Assembly: GCF_900112425.1 (NCBI RefSeq)
Contig: NZ_FOLP01000027.1
Span: 19,650-83,649, forward strand
DNA from: Variovorax sp. OK212
Lineage (GTDB): Bacteria > Pseudomonadota > Gammaproteobacteria > Burkholderiales > Burkholderiaceae_C
Reading direction: 5' to 3'
Length of the DNA: 64,000 nt
In this document: positions 1 to 9,412 of the stretch, in pieces
Layout: each line of letters opens with the position of its first letter
Numbering within the stretch: the stretch's first letter is position 1
The notes under the pieces: generated by a model
What the model was told of the DNA's origin: nothing
What the model saw: only the letters and a program-made list of their open reading frames with translations
The model's database searches: none
Made by a program: the position numbers and the translations under genes

Positions 1-2541
1 CAATTGCACACGCATGCGATCGTGATGAATCTCACGCGACGTGCGGACGGCCAGTGGCGTGCCCTGTCCAACGAGGACCTGTTGCGCAACGTGCGGATGG
101 TCGGCGCGTTCTACCGAGCTACGCTGGCAACGCACCTGCGTCGGCTGGATTTCGATCTGCGCGAGACCAGCAAGGGCGGCTGGGAGCTCGCCCACATTCC
201 TGACGCCGCGGTACGGCTTTTCAGCCAGCGCAGCAAGGAGATCGAAAGGCTGTTGGCGGCCAGTGGCCATGATCGCAGCCACGCCAGTTCCGCGCAAAAA
301 CAGGTCATCGCGCTGGCCTCGCGCCCCAGGAAGACGGAGGCTGACCGCGCCTGGCTGCACGCGCATTGGCTGGACACGGCGAGGGAGGCGGGGCTGGATT
401 TGGCCGTGCAAGGTGCTTTTGCGGCGGCGGCTCGACGCAGCGCCCGCCGTCTGGGCAGGGCGCTGCACCAGGCGACGGTCATGAACGCCGAAGCGACAGC
501 GAGGGCCGACGCCGCGATCGATTTTGCAATCGCTCATCTTGCGGAGCGACAGGGTGTCTTCTCTCGCGCGGAACTGCTCGAAGTGGCGTACGGTCGTGCG
601 GCGGCCCACGCTGCGCCCAGCGCCGTGGATGCGGCCCTTGGGCGCGCTCGGTGCGACGGCCGGCTTGTGCCTGAACTCGCGCTGTACCAGACGGCGCGTT
701 CGCTCAACATGTCCGCCTCCGCGATCGCAAAGGATCCGCAGGCCAGTCGCTTCAAGGCCCACGACGACGCGGAGAAGCTCACTCGAAGCTCATGGATTGC
801 GCTGACGATGGCGGCGCGCGGGCAGACGCACACGCAAGCCCAAAGCGCCGTGGACGCAGCCATCCAGCGCGGCGCCCTCGTGGCCTCCGAGCCGCGCTTC
901 GCCACACCCGCTGCGCGTCGCAGCGAGCTGCACCTTCTTGCAATCGAGCGCGCCGGCAGGGGCGCCGTGCCAGCGGTCTCGTCCCCCAGCGCCGTGAACC
1001 GGCTGCTGACAGGCAGTGACCTCAACAAGGGGCAGCGCGAGGCGGTGGCCATGGTTCTTTCGTCGAACGATCGGTTCGTCGGCATCCAGGGCCTGGCCGG
1101 CACAGGCAAGAGCCACATGCTCAGCAAAGCCGTGCAGGGTATCCGCGCAGAAGCCGCGCGATTGTCACTGCTGCGCGGCTACCACGTCGTGGGCGTTGCG
1201 CCCTACGCCTCTCAAAACAGAGCGTTGGAGGCGCTCGGGATGGAGTCACAGACGCTGGCCTCGCTGCTCGCGCGCAAGGGCCAGCAGGAGCGGCTTGGCG
1301 CGCGAAGCATCGTGTTCCTCGATGAAGCGGGTGTTGTGCCTGCGCACCAGCTCGAGCATCTGATGGCCATCATCGAGCGCCAGAATGCGCGTCTGGTCTT
1401 GACCGGGGATCGGCATCAGACGCATGCGGTGGAGGCTGGCAAGCCATTCGAACAGCTTCAGGACGCCGGGATGACGAGGGCTTTCCTGAGCGAGGTGGTC
1501 CGGCAGAAGAACGAATCGATCCGGGCCGCCGTCGTGCATGCGGCGCGGCGTGAGGTGCCATTGTCCGTGGCGCTGCTGCGCCATGCGGTGGTCGAGGAAC
1601 GCGAGGACGCCCGCAGGCACGGCATGGTCGCCCAAGCCTACCTGCGGCTGGAACCGCGCGAGCGTGATGACACCTTGATCGTGGCCGGAACCAACGACGC
1701 ACGCCGCAGCATCAATGCGCTGGTGCGCACAGGGCTCGACCTGTACGGCGGACAACGCGTTCGGGTGCTTGAACCGGTAGACATGACCCGTGCCGAGCTC
1801 AAGTCAGCGCAGAGCTACGACATCGGGCAGGTCATCGTGCCGCAGCGCAGCTACGGGACGCAACTGCGCAAGGGCGAGCAGCTGCGAGTCGTTGGCTTCG
1901 ATCGCCAGGCAGGGCGCGACTGCCTGAGCGTGCAACGCGAGGACGGCGTGGCGGTTTCCTTCGATCCGTCGAGGCGATCGGTGTTGCGCGTCTATCGGCC
2001 GGACACGGTGGACATCGCGCCGGGGGACTGGGTGAGAGTCACGGCCAATGATCCGGTGGTGGGCGTGCGCAACGGCGAGCGCTTTCGCGTGGTCGCGGTG
2101 GACGGGAGCACCGTCACTCTGGGCGGGCAGGATGCGCGCTTTCGCTTGGATCGCGCGCGCGCGCTGCATCTTCAGCATGCGTACGCCAGCACCGTTCATT
2201 CCGCCCAAGGCCTGACAAGTGCACGCGTGCTCGTGGACGCCAACACACGCAGCCTGTCGAGCAATCGCGCAGTCTTCTACGTCGCGATTTCCCGTGCGCG
2301 TCACCATGTCACCCTCTTTACCGACGACGCGTCGAAGCTAGCGAGTGCAATGAGTCGAGAGCCCAAGAAATTCGCCGCACTCGAGCTGAGAGACGACCGC
2401 CGCGAATCTGACCTTCTGAACGGCCGGCTGGCGCGGTTGCCATCGGGTGCTCGTGCAGCGAAACTGGCGGCAAACCTCAAGCCGCGTGAGGGTTCGCGGG
2501 GCGCGCCCGTTCGGGACAACGCCTTACGTGCGGTGCGCTGA
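1..2541 (+). CDS. traI: MobF-family conjugative relaxase/helicase (TrwC/TraI), 5' end cut by window edge
   Basis: Nicks oriT and unwinds the transferred strand in conjugation. The frame is open from base 1 and reads QLHTHAIVMNLT at the edge. That is the metal-binding histidine motif of MobF relaxases, so the true start (with the catalytic tyrosines) lies upstream and the TTG at 4 is not a start. The remaining 846 residues contain a superfamily I helicase: Walker A GLAGTGKS (about residue 365), Walker B IVFLDEAG (about 438) and the C-terminal YVAISRARH motif (about 760). TrwC is about 970 aa, so roughly the first 150 residues are missing. It lies next to a VirB operon, as in R388-like systems. 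The family call is secure; the exact plasmid type is not. Confidence 0.93.
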   Translation, partial: QLHTHAIVMNLTRRADGQWRALSNEDLLRNVRMVGAFYRATLATHLRRLDFDLRETSKGGWELAHIPDAAVRLFSQRSKEIERLLAASGHDRSHASSAQKQVIALASRPRKTEADRAWLHAHWLDTAREAGLDLAVQGAFAAAARRSARRLGRALHQATVMNAEATARADAAIDFAIAHLAERQGVFSRAELLEVAYGRAAAHAAPSAVDAALGRARCDGRLVPELALYQTARSLNMSASAIAKDPQASRFKAHDDAEKLTRSSWIALTMAARGQTHTQAQSAVDAAIQRGALVASEPRFATPAARRSELHLLAIERAGRGAVPAVSSPSAVNRLLTGSDLNKGQREAVAMVLSSNDRFVGIQGLAGTGKSHMLSKAVQGIRAEAARLSLLRGYHVVGVAPYASQNRALEALGMESQTLASLLARKGQQERLGARSIVFLDEAGVVPAHQLEHLMAIIERQNARLVLTGDRHQTHAVEAGKPFEQLQDAGMTRAFLSEVVRQKNESIRAAVVHAARREVPLSVALLRHAVVEEREDARRHGMVAQAYLRLEPRERDDTLIVAGTNDARRSINALVRTGLDLYGGQRVRVLEPVDMTRAELKSAQSYDIGQVIVPQRSYGTQLRKGEQLRVVGFDRQAGRDCLSVQREDGVAVSFDPSRRSVLRVYRPDTVDIAPGDWVRVTANDPVVGVRNGERFRVVAVDGSTVTLGGQDARFRLDRARALHLQHAYASTVHSAQGLTSARVLVDANTRSLSSNRAVFYVAISRARHHVTLFTDDASKLASAMSREPKKFAALELRDDRRESDLLNGRLARLPSGARAAKLAANLKPREGSRGAPVRDNALRAVR

Positions 2542-2569
2542 GACGTCCGCCGAGTGCTCTGCTGCGGGG

Positions 2570-3421
2570 TTAGAAACCGCTTTGAAGAGCGGATACGAGC
2601 AGCGGCAGTTGGACCGGCTTTTCCAGAAACTGGGCACGATGCCTCGCCACGGCGTCCGCCAGATCGGCGAGGTCTTGGGACGCGCCAGTCATCCGGGAAC
2701 CCAGCAGCACGAGCGCGCACGGTGCCTTGTGCGTCCGAAGGGCCGCCAGCAACGCAGGATCCTGACCACGGGCTGAGGACCAGTCGATGACATATCCGTC
2801 AAATGCAGCTTGCGCCGCGGCCGCGAGGAGTTCGGTGCTCGCGCTGAATGGGCATGCATCCAGCCCAGCGCGGGCGAGTTGCTCGCACAGTGCCTTTGCG
2901 GATCGGGGGTTGGTGTCGAATACCGCCACACGCTTGGCGGCGGGACGCACAGACTGGTCGATCGCCATGCGCGTGATCCGCAGTGCGTGCGCTGGCGGCG
3001 CTGACTGTGCGGGCATCACCACGTAACTCCCTCCCATCGGCAGGGCGACGAAAAGGTCATCGGGCGAGGGCTTCCCCTCCGGCCCGAGCCAGATCCGACA
3101 AGCGGCGTTCGAGGCGCCCACGCACAGCGTGGCATCGACGCCCTTGGTGGAATCCACAGGACCATCGTCGGCGCGTGATGACGCAGGCGCGACGACGTGG
3201 CCGAGCGTCTCGCCGAAATGTTCAGCGAGTGCATGAAGTTCCTCGAGCGTCCAAGCCGTGCTCTTGCTGACACGCTGATGGGCCGCCGCACGTGAGAGGT
3301 CGAAGAACTCGCCCACAAAGGCCGAGTGCCGGTGCTTGGGGACACCGTGCCGCTCCAAAAGCGCCCGGACGGCCTGTGCGCCGCGCGACACGTTGTCGTC
3401 GTCAGAAGAGGAGTTCGTCAT
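2570..3421 (-). CDS. HTH transcriptional regulator with degenerate receiver-like C-terminus (BetR-like)
   Basis: A 283-aa protein divergent from the virB operon. Residues about 10-75 resemble a BetR/Cro-type helix-turn-helix (SAFVGEFFDLSRAAAHQRVS, then TWTLEELHALAEHFGE-like text). Residues about 165-283 look like a response-regulator fold: VAVFDTNPRSAKALCEQL, a YVIDWSSARG segment where the phosphoacceptor strand should be, and a terminal FLEKPVQLPLLVSAL resembling the conserved K-P of receivers. The acidic pocket is not obviously complete, so it may be a pseudo-receiver. It probably controls itself and virB through the repeats in 3422-3566; that is inference. The 3' end lies 28 bp from the relaxase stop, convergent with it. 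Confidence 0.7.
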   Translation of the reverse strand: MTNSSSDDDNVSRGAQAVRALLERHGVPKHRHSAFVGEFFDLSRAAAHQRVSKSTAWTLEELHALAEHFGETLGHVVAPASSRADDGPVDSTKGVDATLCVGASNAACRIWLGPEGKPSPDDLFVALPMGGSYVVMPAQSAPPAHALRITRMAIDQSVRPAAKRVAVFDTNPRSAKALCEQLARAGLDACPFSASTELLAAAAQAAFDGYVIDWSSARGQDPALLAALRTHKAPCALVLLGSRMTGASQDLADLADAVARHRAQFLEKPVQLPLLVSALQSGF

Positions 3422-3566
3422 TCATATTGTTCCGAGACGTAACCAATGCTTTTCAAGACGATGTCAAGGCAGTAGTCTTGCAAAACAAGACATTCAAGAT
3501 GAGTGTCTTCTACAAGTGTACTTCTAGTCGCCTATGCTCCTTTTCGGAGCGCGGGAGAACTTCAGC
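3422..3566. promoter_or_regulatory. Divergent promoter/operator region between the HTH regulator and virB1
   Basis: This AT-richer stretch separates two divergent genes. It holds a perfect inverted repeat GTCTTG-CAAAA-CAAGAC at 3475-3491. It also has two near-identical direct copies, TTCAAGACGATGT at 3452-3464 and TTCAAGATGAGTGT at 3493-3506. Such repeats fit operators for the adjacent regulator; binding is inferred. Confidence 0.5.
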
Positions 3567-4190
3567 ATGGACGGTTTCGCGCTGCTCGACCAATGTGCTC
3601 CGCTTGTCGCAACGTCACTGATGCGAGCGCTCGTGCACGTCGAATCGTCCTGGCGACCTTTCGCCATTGGCATGGATGCGGGCGCGGCGCCTGTGAGCCA
3701 GCCCGACACCCTGACGCAAGCGGTAGCCCAGGCCAAGGCGCTCGTCAAAACGGGCCGGCGCTTCTCGGTAGGGTTGGCCCAGATCCACGCTCGCAACGTG
3801 GCGCGCTTCGGGATGTCTTGGGAGGACGCGTTCGATCCCTGCACGAATCTTCGCGCGGGGCAGGAGATTCTTCGCGGCTTCTATGGCCATGCGCGAGCCG
3901 CCGGGTACACCGGAGATGGCGCCGTCCGGGCGGCGCTGCGGGGATACAACGCCGGAGACATCGGGCGAGGCGTGGCGAACGGCTACGCAAGCCGTGTGAT
4001 CGGATACGCGCAAGGCGGCGCAGTCGCGCGGTCACGCGCGGCTGACGCGCAAGGCACCCTTGCTTCTGCATCGCCCGTCTCGCTTCAGATGACGACTTCG
4101 GCGTTGCGCGCGGACCGCACTGAGAAGTCATCGACGTCAGAGGAAACACTGGACATCTTCGAGCAAAAGCCGGCTGTCCAAGGCTTCTAG
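3567..4190 (+). CDS. virB1: VirB1-like lytic transglycosylase
   Basis: Opens the peptidoglycan locally for assembly of the type IV secretion channel. The fold is lysozyme-like: catalytic-type glutamate in MRALVHVESSWRPFAI, then SVGLAQIHARNVARFG and the AALRGYNAGDIGRG segment typical of SLT-family enzymes. Start 3567 is preferred over the ATG at 3534 because GGGAG at 3553-3557 gives proper spacing, leaving 207 aa. No clear signal peptide is seen at this start, which is unusual for an exported transglycosylase but common in annotated VirB1 proteins. The C-terminal 60 residues are low-complexity and unassigned. First gene of the virB operon. Confidence 0.88.
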   Translation: MDGFALLDQCAPLVATSLMRALVHVESSWRPFAIGMDAGAAPVSQPDTLTQAVAQAKALVKTGRRFSVGLAQIHARNVARFGMSWEDAFDPCTNLRAGQEILRGFYGHARAAGYTGDGAVRAALRGYNAGDIGRGVANGYASRVIGYAQGGAVARSRAADAQGTLASASPVSLQMTTSALRADRTEKSSTSEETLDIFEQKPAVQGF

Positions 4191-4233
4191 CCTGGCGTGA
4201 CTCAACGTGACATCCCACGAGATGGAGCCTCTT

Positions 4234-4602
4234 ATGAAGTCAGCCAGACGGTCAATTACCCAGTCTCAAACTCCGGACCTCCTCGTCGGAGGGTCCTTGC
4301 GGCGCATGTGCGCTTTGGTCGTCGCACTGACCACGCTGGATCCAGCCCTTGCGCAAAGCCTCAAACAGGCGGGCGTCAATATCTTCACCGCGATCTACGG
4401 CGTCGTCGGTGTCATCGGCGCCATCGCCTGTCTGGTCACGCTGCTGAACTGGGTCACCGGCAACTGGCTGGGCCGAGAGGATCCAAAGAAGATCTTCTTT
4501 CAGGCATTGTTGGGCACAGCGCTGGCATTCGGTGTGGTGGCGATCATCCAGTTCGTCAAGGATGCGGTGGGAGGCTCTGCCTCCGGCATCTCGAGCCTCT
4601 GA
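4234..4602 (+). CDS. virB2: VirB2 major pilin (prepilin)
   Basis: Pilus subunit of the T4SS. The protein has a long leader ending near TTLDPALAQS, consistent with signal-peptidase cleavage after ALA. Two hydrophobic helices follow (IYGVVGVIGAIACLVTLLNW and FFQALLGTALAFGVVAIIQFV), separated by a short charged loop with GREDPKK. This is the TrbC/VirB2 layout and length. ATG 4234 has GGAG at 4224-4227; GTG 4207 and ATG 4222 are also in frame and would only lengthen the leader. Followed by virB3 after 9 bp. Confidence 0.85.
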   Translation: MKSARRSITQSQTPDLLVGGSLRRMCALVVALTTLDPALAQSLKQAGVNIFTAIYGVVGVIGAIACLVTLLNWVTGNWLGREDPKKIFFQALLGTALAFGVVAIIQFVKDAVGGSASGISSL

Positions 4603-4611
4603 GGTCAGCAC

Positions 4612-4941
4612 ATGGCCGACCCACGCCACGACGAGCCGCCGCTGGAGCGGGTGACGGTGTATCGCGGGCCACAGGTGCCCGTTCTGCAGGCCTACGTCCC
4701 GCTGCCGGTCTTCGGCATCGAATGCATGGTGTTGCTTCTGGCTGTTCGCCTTGTGGGGTTCTGGAGTCTGCTGCTGCTGCCCTTACACCTGATTTTGGTG
4801 TTGCGCACGAACGAGAACCCGTTCTGGGTTCGGGATCTGACAGCCAGCTATCGGTACCGCTGGTTTGCCACCAACCGGCGGCGCGGCGTGGACGGCGCCG
4901 TCGTGTTCACGCCTCATCTGAGCCGTCGCGAGGTGCACTGA
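4612..4941 (+). CDS. virB3: VirB3 inner-membrane protein
   Basis: A small (109 aa) inner-membrane protein that works with VirB4 in pilus assembly. One hydrophobic hairpin lies at about residues 35-63, followed by the VirB3/TrbD-like polar tail NPFWVRDLTASYRYRW. Its TGA stop overlaps the virB4 ATG by one base (4939-4943), implying translational coupling. Length and position between VirB2 and VirB4 match the family. Confidence 0.85.
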   Translation: MADPRHDEPPLERVTVYRGPQVPVLQAYVPLPVFGIECMVLLLAVRLVGFWSLLLLPLHLILVLRTNENPFWVRDLTASYRYRWFATNRRRGVDGAVVFTPHLSRREVH

Positions 4942-7448
4942 TGCGCACGACTACTGCCTCTCGCGCAGAACGCAGCGTGGCCAGTTGCCTGCCCTACTCG
5001 CAGCAGATCGACGACCACACCGTCATCACCTATGAGGGAGACCTGACACAGACGATCTCGGTGCAGGGGATCGCCTTCGAGACCATGGGGCACAAGGAGC
5101 TCGACAACCTGAACCAACAATGGTTGGCCGCCATCAACACCATGGCACGAAGTCCGCATGTCGCGCTGTGGACCCATGTGGAGCGCCGCCGGGTGCATGT
5201 CGACCTCTCCGGCCTGGAGTATGACAACGGCCTGTCGCGCGAGTTCGCGCAGCAGTACGCGGCGAAGTTCGAGGGTGAGCGGCTGTTCACCAACCAACTC
5301 TTCGTGTCACCCGTCTACCGGATTGCCGCCAACCGCGCCGATCGGCTCGGTCTTCGCCTTTCGCAAAGTGGCGGTGAATCCATGGTGCATCTGAGGCGGG
5401 GTGCGCGCGAGGATCTGGCGCGACTGTCAGCCCAACTCGTGGCCAGCCTGAGGCGCTATCACCCTCGGCTGTTGGGCACGTACGAAATCGATCATCAGGC
5501 GTGCTCGCGCGCGGCGCAGTTCTATGGCCGACTGGCACACCACGTCGAGCGGCATGTGCGGCTGGACGCCTGCGAACTCAGCCACAAGCTGCAGGCGGGC
5601 GCGCTCAATTTCGGTGCCGAAACGGTGGAGATCGAGGGCGCCTCCAGCTCGCAATTGGCAGCCTGCCTGACGCTCGTCGCGCCGTACCGCGTCGAGCAGC
5701 TGGATGTCAAGGTGTTCGACGGTCTTCTCGCGGCCCCCTTCGAATTCGTGCTGAGCCAATCCGTGACCGTCATGGCCTTCGATCGCGCGGATGCCTTGCT
5801 GAAGTCCCAGTACAACCGCATCAAGAGCACGAGCGGCAACGAAGAGCAACTCGGCGAGGTCGCCGCAGCGCGAACCCAACTTCAGGCTGGCCGGTTCTCG
5901 ATGTTCGACCATGAACTCGTTCTCGTCGTCTACGGCGAGACGATCAAGGAACTCAACCAGAACATCAACGCGGCCGTCACATTGCTGGACCAAAAGAGCA
6001 TGTCGGTGTCGCGCGAACGGGGCGGGGCGCTGATCTGCACCTACTTCAGCATCCTGCCTGGGAACTTCAAGCATGGGCGCATTCGCGCGATGCCCATCAG
6101 CAGCAGGAACCTTTCCAAGCTTTTCCCGCTGCACAACCATCCCACTGGGAATGCACACGGCAGCCAGTGGGGCGCGCCGATTGCAGTGATGAAGACAGTG
6201 GCGGCAGGACCCTACTTCTTCAATTTTCATGTGAGCCGCGATCGGCTTCGCGAGCAGGGGGTGCATCTGGACTACGGCGACGAGACCGTCCCGGACGTCG
6301 ACTCGGCTGGCGGCGCGAGAGCTGCGGGGACCCGACGCACCCAGCGAGCGCATCGCAAGGAACTGGGCAACTACAAGATCATTGGCCGCTCGGGCAGCGG
6401 AAAGACGGTGCTGAAGCTGGCTTTGCGCCTGCTCGCGAGAAAGCGCGCACGTGCCGACGGGAAGACCCTGAAGGTCTTCAGTTTCGACAAGGACTACGGC
6501 GAAGAGATCTGCATCCGTGCCATGGAAGGGCGGTACTTCCACATCGCAGCCGGAGAGCCGACGGGGATGAATCCGTTTTCGCTGCCGCCAACTGCCGAGA
6601 ACCTTGCGGTCATTCTGAGCATCATGTCCTGGAATGCGCAGTTCGACGGCAAGTACCTCATGTCGCACCGTGACGAGGAAGACCTTCTGCGCAGCATCCG
6701 ACAGGTCTATCAGCTGCCGCCGCACCAGCGTCGCTACGCGAGGGTGCGCGACGCGTTGCCAACGCATGAGGAGCACAGCCTCTATCAGGCGCTGGGTCGT
6801 TGGTGCGACGGCGGCGCCTTCGCATGGGTGCTGGACAACGCCGAGGACCGGTTCGACCTGCGCGGGTGCGACACCTTTGGCTTTGACATGACCAACTTCC
6901 TGGACATCGACGAGGCGCGCACGCCGATCCTTCGCTACCTGACGCACAAGATCACCCTGGAGGCTGCGGGCGCGCCGCACATCATCGATATCGCGGAGGC
7001 ATGGCGGGCGTTGAAGGATCCACTCATGCAGCGCTTCATCGAGAACAAGGGCAAGACGATCCGCAAGGAGGATGGCGTCATCGGCCTGGACACCCAGGAG
7101 CCGAGCGACATCAGCCGTTCACCCCTGGGAAGCACGCTGTTGTCGCAATTTCCCACGCAGCTGCTCCTGCCCAACGGCGAAGCGGACCCGGCGGACTACA
7201 TCGAAGGCCTGAAGCTCACGCCGCGAGAGTTCCAACTGATCAAGCACACCGAAGAGAACTCGGGACAGTTCCTCTTGAAAAAGGGCGCTGAATCGGTCCT
7301 CGCGAGGCTGGATCTCTCGGGCATGGAGGACATGCTCGCCGTGCTGTCCGCAAGCCTGGACAACGTCGAGGTGATGCGCGCCGTGATCGATGACGTCGGC
7401 CCCGATGCGGCGCGGTGGCTTCCCATCTTTCTTGAAAGGAGAGCGTGA
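4941..7448 (+). CDS. virB4: VirB4 ATPase
   Basis: The large AAA+ ATPase that powers pilus biogenesis and substrate transfer at the cytoplasmic base of the channel. The 835-aa protein carries Walker A GRSGSGKT near residue 482 and a Walker-B-like strand HIIDIAEAWRAL near 681, plus the N-terminal CagE/VirB4 domain. The reading frame stays open upstream to 4197, but that part overlaps virB2 and virB3 in another phase. ATG 4941, overlapping the virB3 stop, is therefore the correct start. The stop overlaps the virB5 start codon. Confidence 0.93.
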   Translation: MRTTTASRAERSVASCLPYSQQIDDHTVITYEGDLTQTISVQGIAFETMGHKELDNLNQQWLAAINTMARSPHVALWTHVERRRVHVDLSGLEYDNGLSREFAQQYAAKFEGERLFTNQLFVSPVYRIAANRADRLGLRLSQSGGESMVHLRRGAREDLARLSAQLVASLRRYHPRLLGTYEIDHQACSRAAQFYGRLAHHVERHVRLDACELSHKLQAGALNFGAETVEIEGASSSQLAACLTLVAPYRVEQLDVKVFDGLLAAPFEFVLSQSVTVMAFDRADALLKSQYNRIKSTSGNEEQLGEVAAARTQLQAGRFSMFDHELVLVVYGETIKELNQNINAAVTLLDQKSMSVSRERGGALICTYFSILPGNFKHGRIRAMPISSRNLSKLFPLHNHPTGNAHGSQWGAPIAVMKTVAAGPYFFNFHVSRDRLREQGVHLDYGDETVPDVDSAGGARAAGTRRTQRAHRKELGNYKIIGRSGSGKTVLKLALRLLARKRARADGKTLKVFSFDKDYGEEICIRAMEGRYFHIAAGEPTGMNPFSLPPTAENLAVILSIMSWNAQFDGKYLMSHRDEEDLLRSIRQVYQLPPHQRRYARVRDALPTHEEHSLYQALGRWCDGGAFAWVLDNAEDRFDLRGCDTFGFDMTNFLDIDEARTPILRYLTHKITLEAAGAPHIIDIAEAWRALKDPLMQRFIENKGKTIRKEDGVIGLDTQEPSDISRSPLGSTLLSQFPTQLLLPNGEADPADYIEGLKLTPREFQLIKHTEENSGQFLLKKGAESVLARLDLSGMEDMLAVLSASLDNVEVMRAVIDDVGPDAARWLPIFLERRA

Positions 7449-8170
7449 TGTCAATTTCCCGTGGTGTTCGGCGGCCCGTCCTTGCCGCCGCGGCGTGCCT
7501 GGGCCTGCTGCATGGCGTGCATGCCCAGGTCCCGGTGACGGTGACCAGCGACCTGCCCGCGGTCGTCAACCAGATCGAAACCATCGCCAAGTGGATGGAA
7601 CAACTCAGTGCGATGGACAAGCAGCTCGATCAGATGAAGCAGCTCTACGGGACGCTGCAGGGGTCTCGCAACCTCGGCAGCCTTCTGAACAACGATCTGA
7701 TCACCCAGTATCTGCCTGAAGACTATGCGGCTGCGGCACAGGCGATGCGCACCGGCGGCGGCGCCTTCTCGGGAGTCTCCGGCGCCATGCAGGACATTGT
7801 GCGCGCGAATCAACTTCGCTCGTGCGCCGAACTCAACGCCGACGGCCCTTCGCGCGAGCGGTGCACCCAGCAATGGCAGCAACTCGCGCTGCAAAAGCAG
7901 ATCGGCGATCTTGGCTACCGAAAGGCCGCACAGAACATCCGCAACCTTCAGACCTTCGTGAGCTCGATCAACGCCTCGACAGACCAGAAGGCCATCGCCG
8001 AGGTCCAGGCACGCATCCAGGTGGAGACGGTGCGCATGCAGAACGAGCAGATCAAGTTGTCCACGATCCAGGCGATGCAGGAGGCGGACCGGCAGCTTCG
8101 CCGTCAGGCCACTGTCGACGGGTTCAATGCCGGACTCGCCCGGGGTGCAGCCGGCGGCATCAGGTTTTGA
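7448..8170 (+). CDS. virB5: VirB5 minor pilin / pilus-tip protein
   Basis: An exported protein placed at the pilus tip in characterised systems. A signal peptide is visible (LAAAACLGLLHGVHAQ, cleavage about residue 27). The mature part is mostly helical, with LPAVVNQIETIAKWMEQLSA near the start and a long amphipathic C-terminal helix, as in the VirB5/TraC family. ATG 7448 overlaps the virB4 TGA and has a strong GAAAGGAG upstream. A GTG at 7445 would add one codon. The length, 240 aa, is typical. Confidence 0.85.
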   Translation: MSISRGVRRPVLAAAACLGLLHGVHAQVPVTVTSDLPAVVNQIETIAKWMEQLSAMDKQLDQMKQLYGTLQGSRNLGSLLNNDLITQYLPEDYAAAAQAMRTGGGAFSGVSGAMQDIVRANQLRSCAELNADGPSRERCTQQWQQLALQKQIGDLGYRKAAQNIRNLQTFVSSINASTDQKAIAEVQARIQVETVRMQNEQIKLSTIQAMQEADRQLRRQATVDGFNAGLARGAAGGIRF

Positions 8171-8174
8171 CGCC

Positions 8175-8429
8175 ATGACCAGAACGATCTTGGCGCTCAC
8201 CTGTAGCGCTGTGGCAGCTGTCCTGATGGGCTGCGAAAAGACAGATGAAGCAGTCGCCTTCGATGCACAGTTCGTGGCTGCTGAAGCAGACAAGGGCAAC
8301 CTCGGCCCGATGGCTGAACTTGTGAAGGCATGCACCGCTGAGGTGTCCAAGAAGGGCCGGCGAGCGGAGTTCTGCGCCGTGCTGGATAAAGCGGGCTCGC
8401 TGCGCAAGCCACTCAACATCCGTTTCTAG
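8175..8429 (+). CDS. Small lipoprotein, possible entry-exclusion (EexN-like) protein
   Basis: An 84-aa protein starting four bases after virB5. The N-terminus is a lipoprotein signal peptide with lipobox LMGC, so the mature protein starts at Cys19. The mature part has a second and third cysteine (KACTAEV, EFCAVLDKA). In many VirB operons a small lipoprotein between virB5 and virB6 is EexN, which blocks entry of a like plasmid. Position and cysteine pattern fit, but sequence similarity is too weak by eye to be sure. Confidence 0.6.
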   Translation: MTRTILALTCSAVAAVLMGCEKTDEAVAFDAQFVAAEADKGNLGPMAELVKACTAEVSKKGRRAEFCAVLDKAGSLRKPLNIRF

Positions 8430-8457
8430 GCAGAAATCCATATCGTCGGAGCAATGC

Positions 8458-9408
8458 ATGTCCAACGAGATCATCATCGATATCTACACCAACTTCGAAA
8501 ACGCCTTGAGCGGCTTCTACGAAGGTGCAGCGGCGGGCATTTCGGGATATGTCATCCCCGTCGCCTGGATCCTGCTGGGCATCTGCATGCTGATCTGGTG
8601 TTACCTGGTCATGGAGGGCAAGGTGGCCATTCCGGTGAGCGACTGGTTGCTCAAGTTCGTCGGCTTCATGCTGGTGCTCCATGTCATGGGAAACGGTTAC
8701 CTGAGCTGGGTGGCCAGACCGATCTTCAACTTGCCGTCGGAACTGACAACGGCCGCCAACCATGCAGTGACCGATGCACCCAACCTGTTGGGCCAGGTAA
8801 ACGAGAAGATCGTCAATCTCATCTCCAGCATGTTTGGGGCAGCGTCGCGACTTGCCCACGACTTTGCAATTGGGCCGGCGATTGCGGTATTTGTGCTCGC
8901 GGCGCTTGTCACCGTGGCGGCCTACATGCTGCTGGCAACGGCGCTGTTTGCTGTAATCTTTTCCAAGCTTGGATTGAGCCTGGTGCTCGCCGTAGGGCCC
9001 TTCTTCCTGTTGGCGCTGGTGCTGGCGCAGACGCGGAACTACTTCTTCTCCTGGGTCAGCACTGCCCTGTACTTCGTGTTCTACCACGTGTTCACGGCGC
9101 TGTTCGTGTTCATGTTCATCGGGATACTCAACGGCTATCTGACCAAGCTCACCACGCAGTTGGGCGGGGCGGGCGACGGCGGCATTCAGAACGTGGCGAG
9201 CAGTCTTGCCGGAGCGAGTGGCGCTGGTGAAGGCCTTAACGTGGTGGCCGTCTGCGTTCCGATCATCCTGATTTCCCTGGCGATGTTCTGCATGTTCCTG
9301 CAGATACCTTCTATCTGCGCGTCCATGACCGGCGGCAGCGGCGGATCGTTCTTCAGCGGGCTCGGTGTGATCGCACGCGCGGGTTCGGGCCTGCGCAGGT
9401 CGAGGTAG
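8458..9408 (+). CDS. virB6: VirB6 polytopic membrane protein
   Basis: Inner-membrane channel component of the T4SS. The 316-aa protein has at least six hydrophobic segments (for example VIPVAWILLGICMLIWCYLV, AIAVFVLAALVTVAAYMLL and VCVPIILISLAMFCMFL), with a large periplasmic loop near residues 85-140. This is the TrbL/VirB6 topology. It starts 28 bp after the small lipoprotein gene and is followed after 4 bp by virB7. Confidence 0.88.
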   Translation: MSNEIIIDIYTNFENALSGFYEGAAAGISGYVIPVAWILLGICMLIWCYLVMEGKVAIPVSDWLLKFVGFMLVLHVMGNGYLSWVARPIFNLPSELTTAANHAVTDAPNLLGQVNEKIVNLISSMFGAASRLAHDFAIGPAIAVFVLAALVTVAAYMLLATALFAVIFSKLGLSLVLAVGPFFLLALVLAQTRNYFFSWVSTALYFVFYHVFTALFVFMFIGILNGYLTKLTTQLGGAGDGGIQNVASSLAGASGAGEGLNVVAVCVPIILISLAMFCMFLQIPSICASMTGGSGGSFFSGLGVIARAGSGLRRSR

Positions 9409-9412
9409 GGCC

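Noticed and set aside
4197..4940. N-terminal extension of VirB4
   Set aside because: This part is open only because of composition; it overlaps virB2 and virB3, and ATG 4941 overlaps the virB3 stop.
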